37,269 nucleotides of DNA from Gammaproteobacteria bacterium (GTDB taxonomy: Bacteria; Pseudomonadota; Gammaproteobacteria; Steroidobacterales; Woeseiaceae). Each line of letters starts with the position of its first letter. Positions within the stretch are counted from its first letter, which is position 1. A model generated the notes under the pieces. It had not been told where the DNA came from. It saw nothing but the letters and a program-made list of their open reading frames with translations, and did not search any database. The stretch spans positions 1-37,269 of the forward strand of contig JAOUIH010000029.1 in the NCBI GenBank assembly GCA_029884165.1, written 5' to 3'. The translations under genes and the position numbers were made by a program. Positions 24,103 through 34,281 of the stretch are shown in pieces.

Positions 24103-25320
24103 ATGCAGGAAATCGGCATTAGACAGGCTCGCGTTTTTCTCGCGATCGCCGACTCACTGAGTGTCACGCGCGCAGCGAAGACACTCAACCGGTCCCAGAC
24201 ATCGGTGACGAAGTCGCTGCACGACCTCGAGACCCAGCTCGGCGTGAAGCTGTTCGACCGATCGTCGAAAGGCGTCAGCCTGACCGCGTTCGGGGAGTGC
24301 CTGCTGGCTCGCGCCAGGGAAGCGGCCGAGTCGTTCGCTGCGGCCCAGGAGCTGGTACCACCGGTATCCATGCAGCAATCTGCGAGCACAGCCCGGTTCT
24401 TCCGCATGGACGTTTCGGATCGCTGGCTCGATGCATTTCTCGCCGTCGCCGAATATCAGAACATCGCAGTGGCGGCGGAGCACCTGGGTCTCACCCCCGC
24501 GGCCGTGTCGTCGTCTCTGCGCAAACTCGAGGACACGCTGCACATGGTGCTGTTCGAGCGGACGCCGACGGCGGTCGTGCCGTCCGCATTCGGCCAATCG
24601 CTGGCTCGCTACGTCAAGCTCGCCCGCGCACACCTGGGCAGTGCGCGCGACGAGATCGCGGGACTGCAGGGCGTGAAGCGGGGCCGAATCGTCGTCGGGA
24701 CGCTCCCCTTCGTCCGCACGATCATCGTGCCGCGCGCCATTACAAGGCTTATGGAGGCACATCCCTACCTCGACATCGCGACCGTCGAAGGCCCGTACAA
24801 TGATCTCGTTACGGGCCTGCGCTGCGGTGACATCGACCTCGTCGTCGGCGCACTGAGAGGTTCTGCGTCGGACAAGGACCTCGTCGAGGAATCGATACTC
24901 GAGGAAAGCCTCGCCGTGATCTGCCGTGCCGGACACCCGCTGACGCGGCGCAAGCGCCTCGAGTGGAGCGATCTGCTGCAGTACGACTGGGTCCTGCCGC
25001 GACGTGGCACCCCGACCCGCATGCGCTTCGAGCGGACGGTCGGCCAGAGCGGCTACGCCGGTCCTGCGCACGTCGTCGAGACAAGCTCGCTGGTCATGGT
25101 GCGCGGCCTGCTGCTGGAGAGCGACCGCGTCACCGTGTTGTCGCGGCACCAGGTGCTGTTCGAGGAGCAGGCGGGGCTGCTTGCCGCACTGCCGTTCGAA
25201 CTCAGGGGCACCGAGCGACCGCTGGGCATCACGCGCCGCAGGATCGGGACCCTCTCGCCCGCGGCCAGCCTGTTCGCTGACGAGGTGCGTCGCGCCGCTG
25301 CCGATTTCGCACAGGACTGA
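24103..25320 (+). CDS. LysR-family regulator with two tandem DNA-binding domains
   Basis: This 405-residue protein is about 100 residues longer than a normal LysR regulator because the winged helix-turn-helix occurs twice. The first is at about 6-65 (FLAIADSLSVTRAAKTLNRS, then KSLHDLETQLGVKLFDR) and the second at about 107-165 (FLAVAEYQNIAVAAEHLGLT, then SSLRKLEDTLHMVLFER). One effector-binding domain follows (about 193-400). Both DNA-binding copies look intact. It is divergent from the aryl-aldehyde dehydrogenase/amidohydrolase pair, the usual position for a LysR activator of its neighbour, and lies upstream of the MDR/ligase/LigM group. The effector is unknown; an aromatic acid is a reasonable guess. 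Confidence 0.9.
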   Translation: MQEIGIRQARVFLAIADSLSVTRAAKTLNRSQTSVTKSLHDLETQLGVKLFDRSSKGVSLTAFGECLLARAREAAESFAAAQELVPPVSMQQSASTARFFRMDVSDRWLDAFLAVAEYQNIAVAAEHLGLTPAAVSSSLRKLEDTLHMVLFERTPTAVVPSAFGQSLARYVKLARAHLGSARDEIAGLQGVKRGRIVVGTLPFVRTIIVPRAITRLMEAHPYLDIATVEGPYNDLVTGLRCGDIDLVVGALRGSASDKDLVEESILEESLAVICRAGHPLTRRKRLEWSDLLQYDWVLPRRGTPTRMRFERTVGQSGYAGPAHVVETSSLVMVRGLLLESDRVTVLSRHQVLFEEQAGLLAALPFELRGTERPLGITRRRIGTLSPAASLFADEVRRAAADFAQD

Positions 25321-25459
25321 GCCGGTCGGCACGAACCTATGCCGGCCATGAATTTTCGGTCCCGCCGCTGGTCCGGCCTGCCCGTATTTGGCAGATTCTC
25401 GGGCCAGTCTTTTTGAACGTCCACGCGGAAGGCATCCGCCACCAGCACGGGACTGCGCC

Positions 25460-26476
25460 ATGAAGAAATACCAGTTAGCGAAAGGATGCACCGACCTGAG
25501 CGGACTGAAGCTCGTCGATTGCGACACGCCGAAACCCGGCACCGGGCAGGTCCTCATCAAGGTTCACGCCACGTCCCTCAATTACAGGGACCACGCCGTC
25601 GTGTCCGGTAACTACTTCGGCGGCGTGCTGAAGCGAGACACGGTGCCGCTGTCGGACGGCGCCGGTGAAGTCGTCGAGGTCGGGCCTGGCGTGACGCGCG
25701 TCCGTCCCGGGCAGCGCGTCGCCGGCACGTTCTTCCAGGTCTGGGCGGACGGCGAGCCGGACCTCGGCAAGATCGCGGCACTGGGCTCGCCGCTGGACGG
25801 CATGCTGGCCGAGTACGTCGTACTGCACGAAGACGGCGTCGTCCCGATACCCGAGCACCTGTCGTACGAGGAAGCGGCAACGCTGCCCTGCGCCGGCGTC
25901 ACCGCATGGAACGCGCTGATGTTCAGCGGCGCGGTCCGGCCGGGCCAGTCCGTCCTTACGCTCGGTACCGGCGGGGTTTCGATCTTCGCGCTGCAGTTCG
26001 CGAAGCTCGCGGGCGCCCGCGTCCTGATCACCTCGTCGAGCGACGAGAAGCTGGCCCGCGCAAAGAAACTCGGGGCCGACGACGTGATCAACTATCGCAA
26101 GACGCCGGCCTGGGAGCAGGAAGTCGTCAGGCTTACCGGGAGAGGCGTCGACCATGTCATCGAGGTCGGCGGGACGGGAACGCTGGCGAAGTCGTTTCAG
26201 TCGGTCGGTTTCCGCGGCCAGGTAGCGCTGATCGGCGTGCTGGCCGGCCGTGAGGGGGACACGAACCCGCATTCGCTGATGCTGAAGAACGCAAGCCTCC
26301 GCGGGATATTCGTCGGCAGTCGCCGGATGTTCGAGGACATGAATGCGGCCATTGCCGTCAACCGGCTGCGACCCGTGGTCGACAAGTCGTTCGATTTCAC
26401 GGATGCGGCAGAGGCATTCAGTTACCAGCTTGCCGGGAAGCACTTCGGCAAGGTTGCCATACGTGTCGCGGATTGA
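25460..26476 (+). CDS. MDR-family NAD(P)-dependent oxidoreductase
   Basis: This 338-residue medium-chain dehydrogenase/reductase has a GroES-like N-domain (about 25-125; SLNYRDHAVVSG, VPLSDGAGEVVEVG) and a Rossmann domain with the nucleotide motif LGTGGVSIFALQFAKLAGA. The NYRD pattern and the lack of the zinc-ligand cysteines place it with zinc-free quinone-oxidoreductase/enoyl-reductase-like members rather than zinc alcohol dehydrogenases. The substrate is unknown. The ATG at 25460 starts the conserved N-terminus; the upstream part of the open frame is not conserved-looking. It is 78 bases upstream of the acetoacetyl-CoA-synthetase-like gene. Confidence 0.87.
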   Translation: MKKYQLAKGCTDLSGLKLVDCDTPKPGTGQVLIKVHATSLNYRDHAVVSGNYFGGVLKRDTVPLSDGAGEVVEVGPGVTRVRPGQRVAGTFFQVWADGEPDLGKIAALGSPLDGMLAEYVVLHEDGVVPIPEHLSYEEAATLPCAGVTAWNALMFSGAVRPGQSVLTLGTGGVSIFALQFAKLAGARVLITSSSDEKLARAKKLGADDVINYRKTPAWEQEVVRLTGRGVDHVIEVGGTGTLAKSFQSVGFRGQVALIGVLAGREGDTNPHSLMLKNASLRGIFVGSRRMFEDMNAAIAVNRLRPVVDKSFDFTDAAEAFSYQLAGKHFGKVAIRVAD

Positions 26477-26554
26477 TTCGACGTGATCCAGCCGCGCTCC
26501 GCCGTGCTAGCTTGTTTCACGCCGGGCTATCCGTAATACAGGATCGGAGACCCA

Positions 26555-28555
26555 ATGATCGGGGAAGGTCAGCTGCTCTGGAAACCGCTGCGCCAATGGC
26601 TCGCGGATGCGAACATCACTGCCTACATGGCCTGGCTCGGCGAAACGCGGGGCCTGAGCTTCGGAGACTACGCTGACCTGCAGCGCTGGTCCGTCGAGAA
26701 CCTGGACGATTTCTGGGCTTCGATCTGGGAGTATTTCGACATCAGGGCGTCGGCACCGTACACGAGCGTGCTCGGCAGGCGGCAGATGCCGGGCGCCGAG
26801 TGGTTTCCCGGGGCGCGGCTCAATTACGCCGAGCACATTTTCCGGAGCGCGACCGACGACGCACCGGCACTGCTGTACGCATCCGAGAATGCGGATCTCG
26901 CCGACATGTCATGGGCCGAACTCGAAACCAGGGTGCGCTCGCTGGCCTGCTGGCTGACGACTGCCGGCGTCGGGCAGGGCGACCGGGTCGCGGCCTACCT
27001 GACCAACTCGCCCGAGGCGGTGGTCGCCATGCTGGCCACGACCAGCATCGGCGCGGTCTGGACGGCCGTGTCACCCGATTTCGGGACGCCGAGCGTCCTG
27101 GACCGCTTTGCCCAGCTCGAGCCCAAGGTACTGTTCTATGCGGACAGCTACCAGTACGGCGGCAAGCGTTACCAGCGCCTAGATGACGTCCGCAAGATCG
27201 TGGCCGGCCTGGCGTCGCTCGAGCACCTCGTGCATGTTCCGGGTGCCGGCGCACCAGGTGCCAGCGCGGCGCGGGACGAAATGCTGCTTGAGGGGGCGAC
27301 GCGGTGGCGGGATGCGCTCGCCACCGGGCCCTCGGGGTTCCGGTATGCCCAGGTGCCCTTCGGCCACCCGCTCTGGATCCTGTTCTCCTCCGGGACGACG
27401 GGCATACCGAAGGCCATCGTACACAGCCATGGCGGCATCCTGATCGAGCAGCTGAAACTCATCTCGCTGCATTTCAACATGAAGCGCGGTGAACGCCTGT
27501 TCTTCTATACGACTCTCGGCTGGATGATGTGGAACTTCCTTGTAAGTTCCATGCTGCTCCGGATCATCCCGGTGCTTTACGACGGAAACCCCAATTACCC
27601 GAACGGCGAGCGGCTGTGGGAACTTGTCGAGGCGAGCCGCGCCAACCTGTTCGGCGCAAGTCCGACATTTGTCCAGATGCAGCAGGGCGCCGGGATCGTA
27701 CCGAGGGACAAGTTCGACCTGACCGCGCTGCAGTCGGTCATGCTGGCCGGTTCGCCGGTATCGGCGGAGTGCATGGCCTGGTTCTACGACAACGTGAAGG
27801 AGGACGTCTGGCTGATGCCGGGCAGCGGCGGCACGGATATCTGCTCGGGTTTCGTCGGTGGCGTGCCCGGACCGAACGTCTACGCCGGGGAGATACAGGG
27901 CGTGCACCTGGGAGTCGATGCGCACGCCTTCGACGAGGAGGGCAAGCCGGTCATAAACGAGGTCGGCGAACTCGTCATCACCCAGCCGATGCCGTCGATG
28001 CCGATCTGTTTCTGGAACGACCCCGGGGACCAACGTTACCGCGAGACCTATTTTGACACCTACCCGGGCGTCTGGCGGCACGGCGATTTCTTCATGATCA
28101 ATGAGCGCGGCGGTTGCTTCGTACTGGGCCGCTCGGATGCGACGCTGAATCGTTACGGCATTCGCATCGGCACGGCGGAGATCTACCGGGCGATGGAGGC
28201 CGTGGAGGAGGTCGACGACTCCCTGATCGTCAATCTCGACCTGCCCGGCGGCCGGTTCTTCATGCCCATGTTCGTGAAGCTGAAAAACGGGTTTGCGCTG
28301 AACGACGACATCGAGCAGAAGATCCGCCGCACGCTTCGCGAGCGCTACACGCCGCGCCACGTACCCGAAAAGATCTACCAGGTCGACGACATACCCTACA
28401 CGCTGACCGGGAAGAAAATGGAGGTGCCGGTGCGCCGGATCCTGATGGGCACGGCCGTCGAAAAGGCCGCCAATCCGAGCGTGATGCGAAACCCGGAGTC
28501 CCTCGACTATTTCATCCGGTTTGCCGAGGAACGGACCGACTACTCCCTGGGCTGA
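26555..28555 (+). CDS. Acetoacetyl-CoA synthetase-like ligase
   Basis: This 666-residue ANL-superfamily enzyme is full length for acetoacetate-CoA ligase (AacS), with the family N-terminus (W-P...SVENLDDFWASIWEYFDI, WFPGARLNYAEH), ATP motif FSSGTTGIPKAIVHSHGG, TTLGWMMWN, GSGGTDICSGFVGG, GRSDATLNRYGIRIGTAEIYR and the catalytic-lysine end TLTGKKMEVPVRRIL. AacS activates a short beta-keto acid. Directly upstream of the LigM-like gene and near beta-ether genes, it may instead activate vanilloylacetate, the beta-keto acid formed from the beta-ether side chain; that is inference. Plain acetoacetate use is the default annotation. Confidence 0.9.
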   Translation: MIGEGQLLWKPLRQWLADANITAYMAWLGETRGLSFGDYADLQRWSVENLDDFWASIWEYFDIRASAPYTSVLGRRQMPGAEWFPGARLNYAEHIFRSATDDAPALLYASENADLADMSWAELETRVRSLACWLTTAGVGQGDRVAAYLTNSPEAVVAMLATTSIGAVWTAVSPDFGTPSVLDRFAQLEPKVLFYADSYQYGGKRYQRLDDVRKIVAGLASLEHLVHVPGAGAPGASAARDEMLLEGATRWRDALATGPSGFRYAQVPFGHPLWILFSSGTTGIPKAIVHSHGGILIEQLKLISLHFNMKRGERLFFYTTLGWMMWNFLVSSMLLRIIPVLYDGNPNYPNGERLWELVEASRANLFGASPTFVQMQQGAGIVPRDKFDLTALQSVMLAGSPVSAECMAWFYDNVKEDVWLMPGSGGTDICSGFVGGVPGPNVYAGEIQGVHLGVDAHAFDEEGKPVINEVGELVITQPMPSMPICFWNDPGDQRYRETYFDTYPGVWRHGDFFMINERGGCFVLGRSDATLNRYGIRIGTAEIYRAMEAVEEVDDSLIVNLDLPGGRFFMPMFVKLKNGFALNDDIEQKIRRTLRERYTPRHVPEKIYQVDDIPYTLTGKKMEVPVRRILMGTAVEKAANPSVMRNPESLDYFIRFAEERTDYSLG

Positions 28556-30169
<1,614 letters not shown>

Positions 30170-30206
30170 GCGGCGGACGACGCGTCCCCCCGCAACCGCC
30201 GCCATC

Positions 30207-30226
30207 GGATACCCTGACCGGTATCC
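30207..30226. repeat. Short perfect inverted repeat after the LigM-like gene
   Basis: GGATACC (30207-30213) and GGTATCC (30220-30226) flank CTGACC. The hairpin lies just before the T-run terminator and may protect the 3' end of the message. It has no T-run of its own. Confidence 0.35.
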
Positions 30227-30232
30227 CGGAAG

Positions 30233-30254
30233 AAGCCCCGCAAGGGGCTTTTTT
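30233..30254 (+). terminator. Rho-independent terminator after the LigM-like gene
   Basis: AAGCCCC (30233-30239) and GGGGCTT (30244-30250) form a stem around a GCAA tetraloop, followed by a run of six T (30249-30254). This is the clearest intrinsic terminator in the window. It separates the LigM-like gene from the GMC dehydrogenase genes. Confidence 0.92.
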
Positions 30255-30361
30255 CGCTGCCGCAACAGGGATCGTGCATGCGAGGCCGGGATTTTCATGG
30301 CAATGCGCAACGATTCAATCGCTGTGCGTCCTGGCGTGGGTTACCCTGACGGCGGACCGCC

Positions 30362-30871
30362 ATGAACGCCTTACTCGACAGACGCCGTATGCTCATTGGC
30401 CTGCTGGCTTTACCCGGCATGGCCTTGCTGGCGCGGACGGGGCTCCTGGGCCGCTATGCGTTGGCCCAGACCGAGCCGCTGACGGCGCAGCACATCGACA
30501 CGTTGCGCCGCATCGCCTTCCTGCTGTTCCCGTATCCGGAACTCGGCCAGGCGCCTTACGAACGGGTTGCCGGCGCGATTGCGGCGGGCGCAGGCAACGC
30601 AGGCACGCGCGCCCTGCTCGATACAGGCATCGCGGATCTCGATGCGCGGCAGGCGGTGACCTGGCTCGAACTCGACGAGCGATCCCAGGTCGCAGCGCTC
30701 GCCGAAATCGAATCCGGTGCCTTCTTCCAGCACCTGCTGCAGACGACGAAGATGGTCCTGTTCAACGATCCCGAGGTCTGGGCCTACATCGGCTACGGAG
30801 GCTCCTCGATGGATTTCGGCGGCTACGTGAACCGCGGCCTGAACGACATCGACTGGCTGGACGACGACTGA
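30362..30871 (+). CDS. Gluconate 2-dehydrogenase subunit 3-like protein, Tat signal
   Basis: This 169-residue protein has a twin-arginine signal (DRRRMLIGLLALPGMALLAR, the RRR at about 7-9) ending near ALAQTE. The body matches the small subunit of membrane-type GMC dehydrogenases (LRRIAFLLFPYPELG near the start of the mature part, and GYGGSSMDFGGYVNRG near the C-terminus). In gluconate, fructose and sorbitol dehydrogenases this subunit carries the Tat signal and takes the FAD subunit out with it. Its stop is 5 bases before the GMC gene, which fits that partnership. No cytochrome c subunit is encoded next to it. Confidence 0.85.
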   Translation: MNALLDRRRMLIGLLALPGMALLARTGLLGRYALAQTEPLTAQHIDTLRRIAFLLFPYPELGQAPYERVAGAIAAGAGNAGTRALLDTGIADLDARQAVTWLELDERSQVAALAEIESGAFFQHLLQTTKMVLFNDPEVWAYIGYGGSSMDFGGYVNRGLNDIDWLDDD

Positions 30872-30876
30872 GAATC

Positions 30877-32427
30877 ATGGCGAAGGTATTCGACAGGAAT
30901 GACAGCAGCGTCGTCGTCGTGATCGGGTCCGGCGCCGGCGGCGGCACCGTGTCGCGCGAGCTCGCGGCCAGTGGCGTCGACGTTGTATGCCTCGAGGCCG
31001 GCGGACCGACCGCGGAGGTCGTCACCAACGCATCCGCGATGTTTCCACGGCTGACCTGGCTCGACCGACGCATCGGCAGCGGCGACCTGCCGGCGGGTTT
31101 CCCGATCTGGAGCGGCAAGGGCGTGGGCGGAACGACCCAGCACTGGACCGCGCACGCGCCGCGCTACCCCGATTACCAGCTTGCGCCGTCGCGGTATTTC
31201 GGCGGCCTGCCGGGCGTCAGCGTCATCGACTGGCCCGTCCCGCAGGAAGAGATGGCGCATTACTATGCGCTGGCGGAGAAAAGCATGGGCGTCTCCGGCA
31301 CCAACGGCTGGCCGAAGCTGCCGGAAAGCAATAACTACAGGGTGCTGGCCGAGGGCGCGCGGCGCATCGGGCTAACGCACGTCGAACGCAGCAACATGGC
31401 GATCAACTCGGTCGCCCAGGGCGGGAGACCCGCCTGTCTTCAGCTCGGCTTCTGCGTGTCCGGCTGCGCGGTCAATGCGAAGTGGACGTCCGCGAATACG
31501 CCGATAGCACAAGCGCTCCGGACCAATCACTTCGAGTTGCGCGACCGCTCGTTCGTGCTGCGGGTAGAGCACGACGAACGTGGCCGGGCCAGCGAGGTCG
31601 TCTACGTGGATGCCGGCGGGAACCTGCAGCGGCAAAAAGCGCGCGCCGTATGCATGGCCGCCAATTCGATCGATACGCCCAGGATCCTGCTCAATTCCGA
31701 CTCCGCGGCGTTTCCCGGCGGCCTCGGAAACCGGTCCGGGCACATCGGGCGGCATTACACGAAGCACGTCTTCGCGATCGTCACGGCGATCATGCCGAAG
31801 CCCGTGCACATGGAGCGGGGCACGGACAACCTCGGCGCGGTCCTTGATTTCATACCGAACGATCCGACGCGCGGCTACGCAGGCGGCTTCGTTTTCGAGC
31901 AGGTCTCCTTCGACCCGGCCAACCTGTCCAGCCTGTCCCGCCCGGGTGCCTGGGGCGCGGAGTACGCGGAGCAGCTCCGGCGCTACGATCACTACACGGG
32001 ACTGCTGGTCATGGGCGAAGATCCCGCGCAGGAATCGAACGGCGTGACGCTGCATCCGAGCGAAAAGGACCAGTACGGCATGCCGGTGCCCGTCGTGCAC
32101 TACGCCGATCACGACAACTCGAAGCGAATGAGGAGCTTCGGGATCGACAGGGCCCGCGAACTGTACGAGGCACTGGGCAGCACGGAGATCTACGTCGGCC
32201 CGCCGCCGCCGGCGACGCACAACATGGGAACCTGCCGCATGGCGCGAGACGCGAACGACGGCGCCTGCGATCCCTGGGGCCGGTCCTTCGACGTGCCAAA
32301 CCTGTTTTTCTCCGATGGCAGCCCGCTGCCGTCGAGCGGGACCTCGAATCCCACGCTGACCATCGTCGCCCTGGCGACGCGGCAGGCGGAGCATATACGG
32401 CAACTGATGGCGAGCAAGGCATTGTAA
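30877..32427 (+). CDS. GMC-family FAD dehydrogenase, large subunit
   Basis: This 516-residue glucose-methanol-choline oxidoreductase has the FAD-binding GSGAGG (17-22), the GKGVGGTTQHWTAHAPRYP segment, the active-site His448 in THNMGTCRM and Asn491 in TSNPTLTI. It has no signal of its own, so export with the Tat small subunit upstream is expected. GMC enzymes oxidise primary or secondary alcohols. In Sphingobium a GMC oxidoreductase (HpvZ) oxidises the primary alcohol of beta-hydroxypropiovanillone after beta-ether cleavage; the same role is possible here but the subunit layout differs. The ATG at 30877 is the one that gives the dinucleotide fold; upstream frame overlaps the small subunit gene. 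Confidence 0.9.
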   Translation: MAKVFDRNDSSVVVVIGSGAGGGTVSRELAASGVDVVCLEAGGPTAEVVTNASAMFPRLTWLDRRIGSGDLPAGFPIWSGKGVGGTTQHWTAHAPRYPDYQLAPSRYFGGLPGVSVIDWPVPQEEMAHYYALAEKSMGVSGTNGWPKLPESNNYRVLAEGARRIGLTHVERSNMAINSVAQGGRPACLQLGFCVSGCAVNAKWTSANTPIAQALRTNHFELRDRSFVLRVEHDERGRASEVVYVDAGGNLQRQKARAVCMAANSIDTPRILLNSDSAAFPGGLGNRSGHIGRHYTKHVFAIVTAIMPKPVHMERGTDNLGAVLDFIPNDPTRGYAGGFVFEQVSFDPANLSSLSRPGAWGAEYAEQLRRYDHYTGLLVMGEDPAQESNGVTLHPSEKDQYGMPVPVVHYADHDNSKRMRSFGIDRARELYEALGSTEIYVGPPPPATHNMGTCRMARDANDGACDPWGRSFDVPNLFFSDGSPLPSSGTSNPTLTIVALATRQAEHIRQLMASKAL

Positions 32428-32436
32428 GGAGCAGAC

Positions 32437-33156
32437 GTGAGCGGCAAGACGGATACGACAGAACTCGTAAAGCGCGTCGAGGCACTGGAGCACCAGCTCG
32501 GCATACAGCAGGACATCCACGACATCCGGCGCCTGCAGTACGCCTACGGCTACTTCATCGACAAATCACAGTACAACGAGGTCGTCGACCTGTTCGCGGA
32601 CAGCGGCGAGGTCTGGTTCCTCGGCGGAATCTACAAGGGCCGGGAAGGCGTCAGGCGCCTGTACATCGAACGCTTCCGCAAGAACTTCACCGACAATCAC
32701 AACGGCCCGCGTTACGGCTGGCTGCTCGACCACCCGCAGCTGCAGATGATCGTCGACGTGGCCGACGACCGAAAGACGGCAAAGCTGCGCGGCCGCTCGA
32801 TGATGCAGGCCGGCCTGCACGAGACCGCCAAGGGCAACCAACGGCAGTGGTTCGAGGGCGGTATCTACGAGAACGAGTACGTCCGCGAGAACGGCGTCTG
32901 GAAGATCAGGCGCCTAGGGTACTTCCCTTTCTGGCACGGCAGCTTCGACGAGGGCTGGGCGAAGACGCCGATCGATTTCATCCCGATGGCGAAGACGCTG
33001 TACCCGGAGGACCCGCTGGGGCCGGACGAGCTGATCGACCCGCAACCGCGCCTGTGGCCGGCAACCGATACGGTGCCGTATCACTACAGGCACCCGGTAA
33101 CGGGCAAGCCGATCGTCCTCGACAACACCCGGGCGCGGGAAGGCTTCAGGGACTGA
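32437..33156 (+). CDS. SnoaL/NTF2-like protein with a conserved C-terminal tail
   Basis: This 239-residue protein has a predicted N-terminal coiled stretch (ELVKRVEALEHQL, about 9-21), then an NTF2/SnoaL-like domain (about 25-160) of the kind found in polyketide cyclases, dehydratases and ring-dioxygenase small subunits. The last 35 residues, from LWPATDTVPYHY, share a tail with the small Tat protein at 2250-2498. No signal peptide is seen. It starts with GTG at 32437, nine bases after the GMC gene and behind AAGGAG, so it belongs to that operon. The reaction is unknown; a dehydratase/isomerase or a ligand-binding accessory are both possible. Confidence 0.83.
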   Translation: MSGKTDTTELVKRVEALEHQLGIQQDIHDIRRLQYAYGYFIDKSQYNEVVDLFADSGEVWFLGGIYKGREGVRRLYIERFRKNFTDNHNGPRYGWLLDHPQLQMIVDVADDRKTAKLRGRSMMQAGLHETAKGNQRQWFEGGIYENEYVRENGVWKIRRLGYFPFWHGSFDEGWAKTPIDFIPMAKTLYPEDPLGPDELIDPQPRLWPATDTVPYHYRHPVTGKPIVLDNTRAREGFRD

Positions 33157-33210
33157 AGCACTCGCGACGCAGTACGCTTATCACCGGCCGCGCCGGCGGG
33201 ACCGACTGGC

Positions 33211-34281
33211 TCAGCGTGTGACGCCAGCGCCGCCATCCTGCTCGCCGCCGGGATGGACGACGAACACCTGCGCCATTTTCACGTCGAGCGCCGTCGAGAT
33301 CGCCGTATTTTCGCCCGTGACCGGATCGGGATAGGCATCCGCCAGTCGCCGCAGCGCCTTGTACAGCGAGATGCCGGAAATCTGGCCGTTGCTCAGATGA
33401 TGGGTCGAGTCGTTGCGGATCAGTTGCCGGTACCAGGTGTCGACGTCCGCGTAGCCCGCCACGAGCCCGGTGGCGCCCTCCGGCGCCAGGTCGAGCACGA
33501 AGCGGAGATCGCGTATCAGGTGCACGGACGCGACCCGCAGGTTCTGCCACGGTATGACGACCTCGGGAATCGGCTCCGTACTCAGCACGCCGTCGACGAT
33601 GCGCCCGGTCGTGTGCCGGATCAGGCTCGCACCCCAGCGCGCGTCGACGCGCTGCGATCCGCCCGGCATCACCTTCTCGCCGGTCGCATCCGTCAGCAGC
33701 CGATCGAGGCCACGATAGAGCGATACGCTAACCTCGTCGTCGTTGTCGAGGCTGTCGACACCGGATAGCTCGATCATCATGCGGTTGTACCGCTCGTCCA
33801 TGATCGCCTTGTCCTGGAAGATGAACTCGACGCCGTCCGGCCCGCGGAAGCCGATGATGCAACCGACGGCGCGGTAGACCTGGTTGTCGATACCCTCCCC
33901 GCCGTCCGGATGCGTGAAATCCTCCGGGCTCGCCTCGCCGTCGAGGTCGAGTCCCCAGGAATAGCGCCCCTCGACCTCGTAGAACTCGAAGCCGTCGGGC
34001 TCGCTCGTCGGGTGCCAGGTCTCTATCTCCTGCCTGAGCTGCGTTTCCTCGACCGTCATGCCCTCGGGTTTCGGAAACAGTTTCGCAAACTGTTCGCGCG
34101 GCCCGTCATTGAAGCCGCGCGGGCACTCGTCTTTTGCGTCTTCGGTCTGGTACACCGACCAGAACAGGTTCGTCATCACGTAGGCGATCCGGCCGTCGCG
34201 TAACGCGCCGTCGTCGGCAGCGGCCGTCCCTGTGAGGATTACGGCCGTTGCCGCCACTGCGATCCGTGCCGATCTTTTCAT
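33211..34281 (-). CDS. Secreted protein of unknown function
   Basis: I do not recognise this 356-residue protein. A signal peptide is clear (MKRSARIAVAATAVILTGTAAA, cleavage before DDG). The mature part is acidic, with few cysteines (one near DECPRGFND, one near VGCIIGF) and no repeats or membrane segments. It begins IAYVMTNLFWSVYQTEDAKDECPRGFNDGP, a pattern that may define its family. Its start overlaps the stop of the upstream secreted-repeat gene by ATGA, and it is the last gene of a four-gene minus-strand module with DUF1552 and DUF1585 proteins. A periplasmic role tied to that module is inferred. Confidence 0.75.
   Translation of the reverse strand: MKRSARIAVAATAVILTGTAAADDGALRDGRIAYVMTNLFWSVYQTEDAKDECPRGFNDGPREQFAKLFPKPEGMTVEETQLRQEIETWHPTSEPDGFEFYEVEGRYSWGLDLDGEASPEDFTHPDGGEGIDNQVYRAVGCIIGFRGPDGVEFIFQDKAIMDERYNRMMIELSGVDSLDNDDEVSVSLYRGLDRLLTDATGEKVMPGGSQRVDARWGASLIRHTTGRIVDGVLSTEPIPEVVIPWQNLRVASVHLIRDLRFVLDLAPEGATGLVAGYADVDTWYRQLIRNDSTHHLSNGQISGISLYKALRRLADAYPDPVTGENTAISTALDVKMAQVFVVHPGGEQDGGAGVTR

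Noticed and set aside
33184-33196. Short CCGGC/GCCGG inverted repeat between the convergent SnoaL-like and secreted genes
   Set aside because: The stem is only five bases in GC-rich sequence, with no T-run; it is likely chance.
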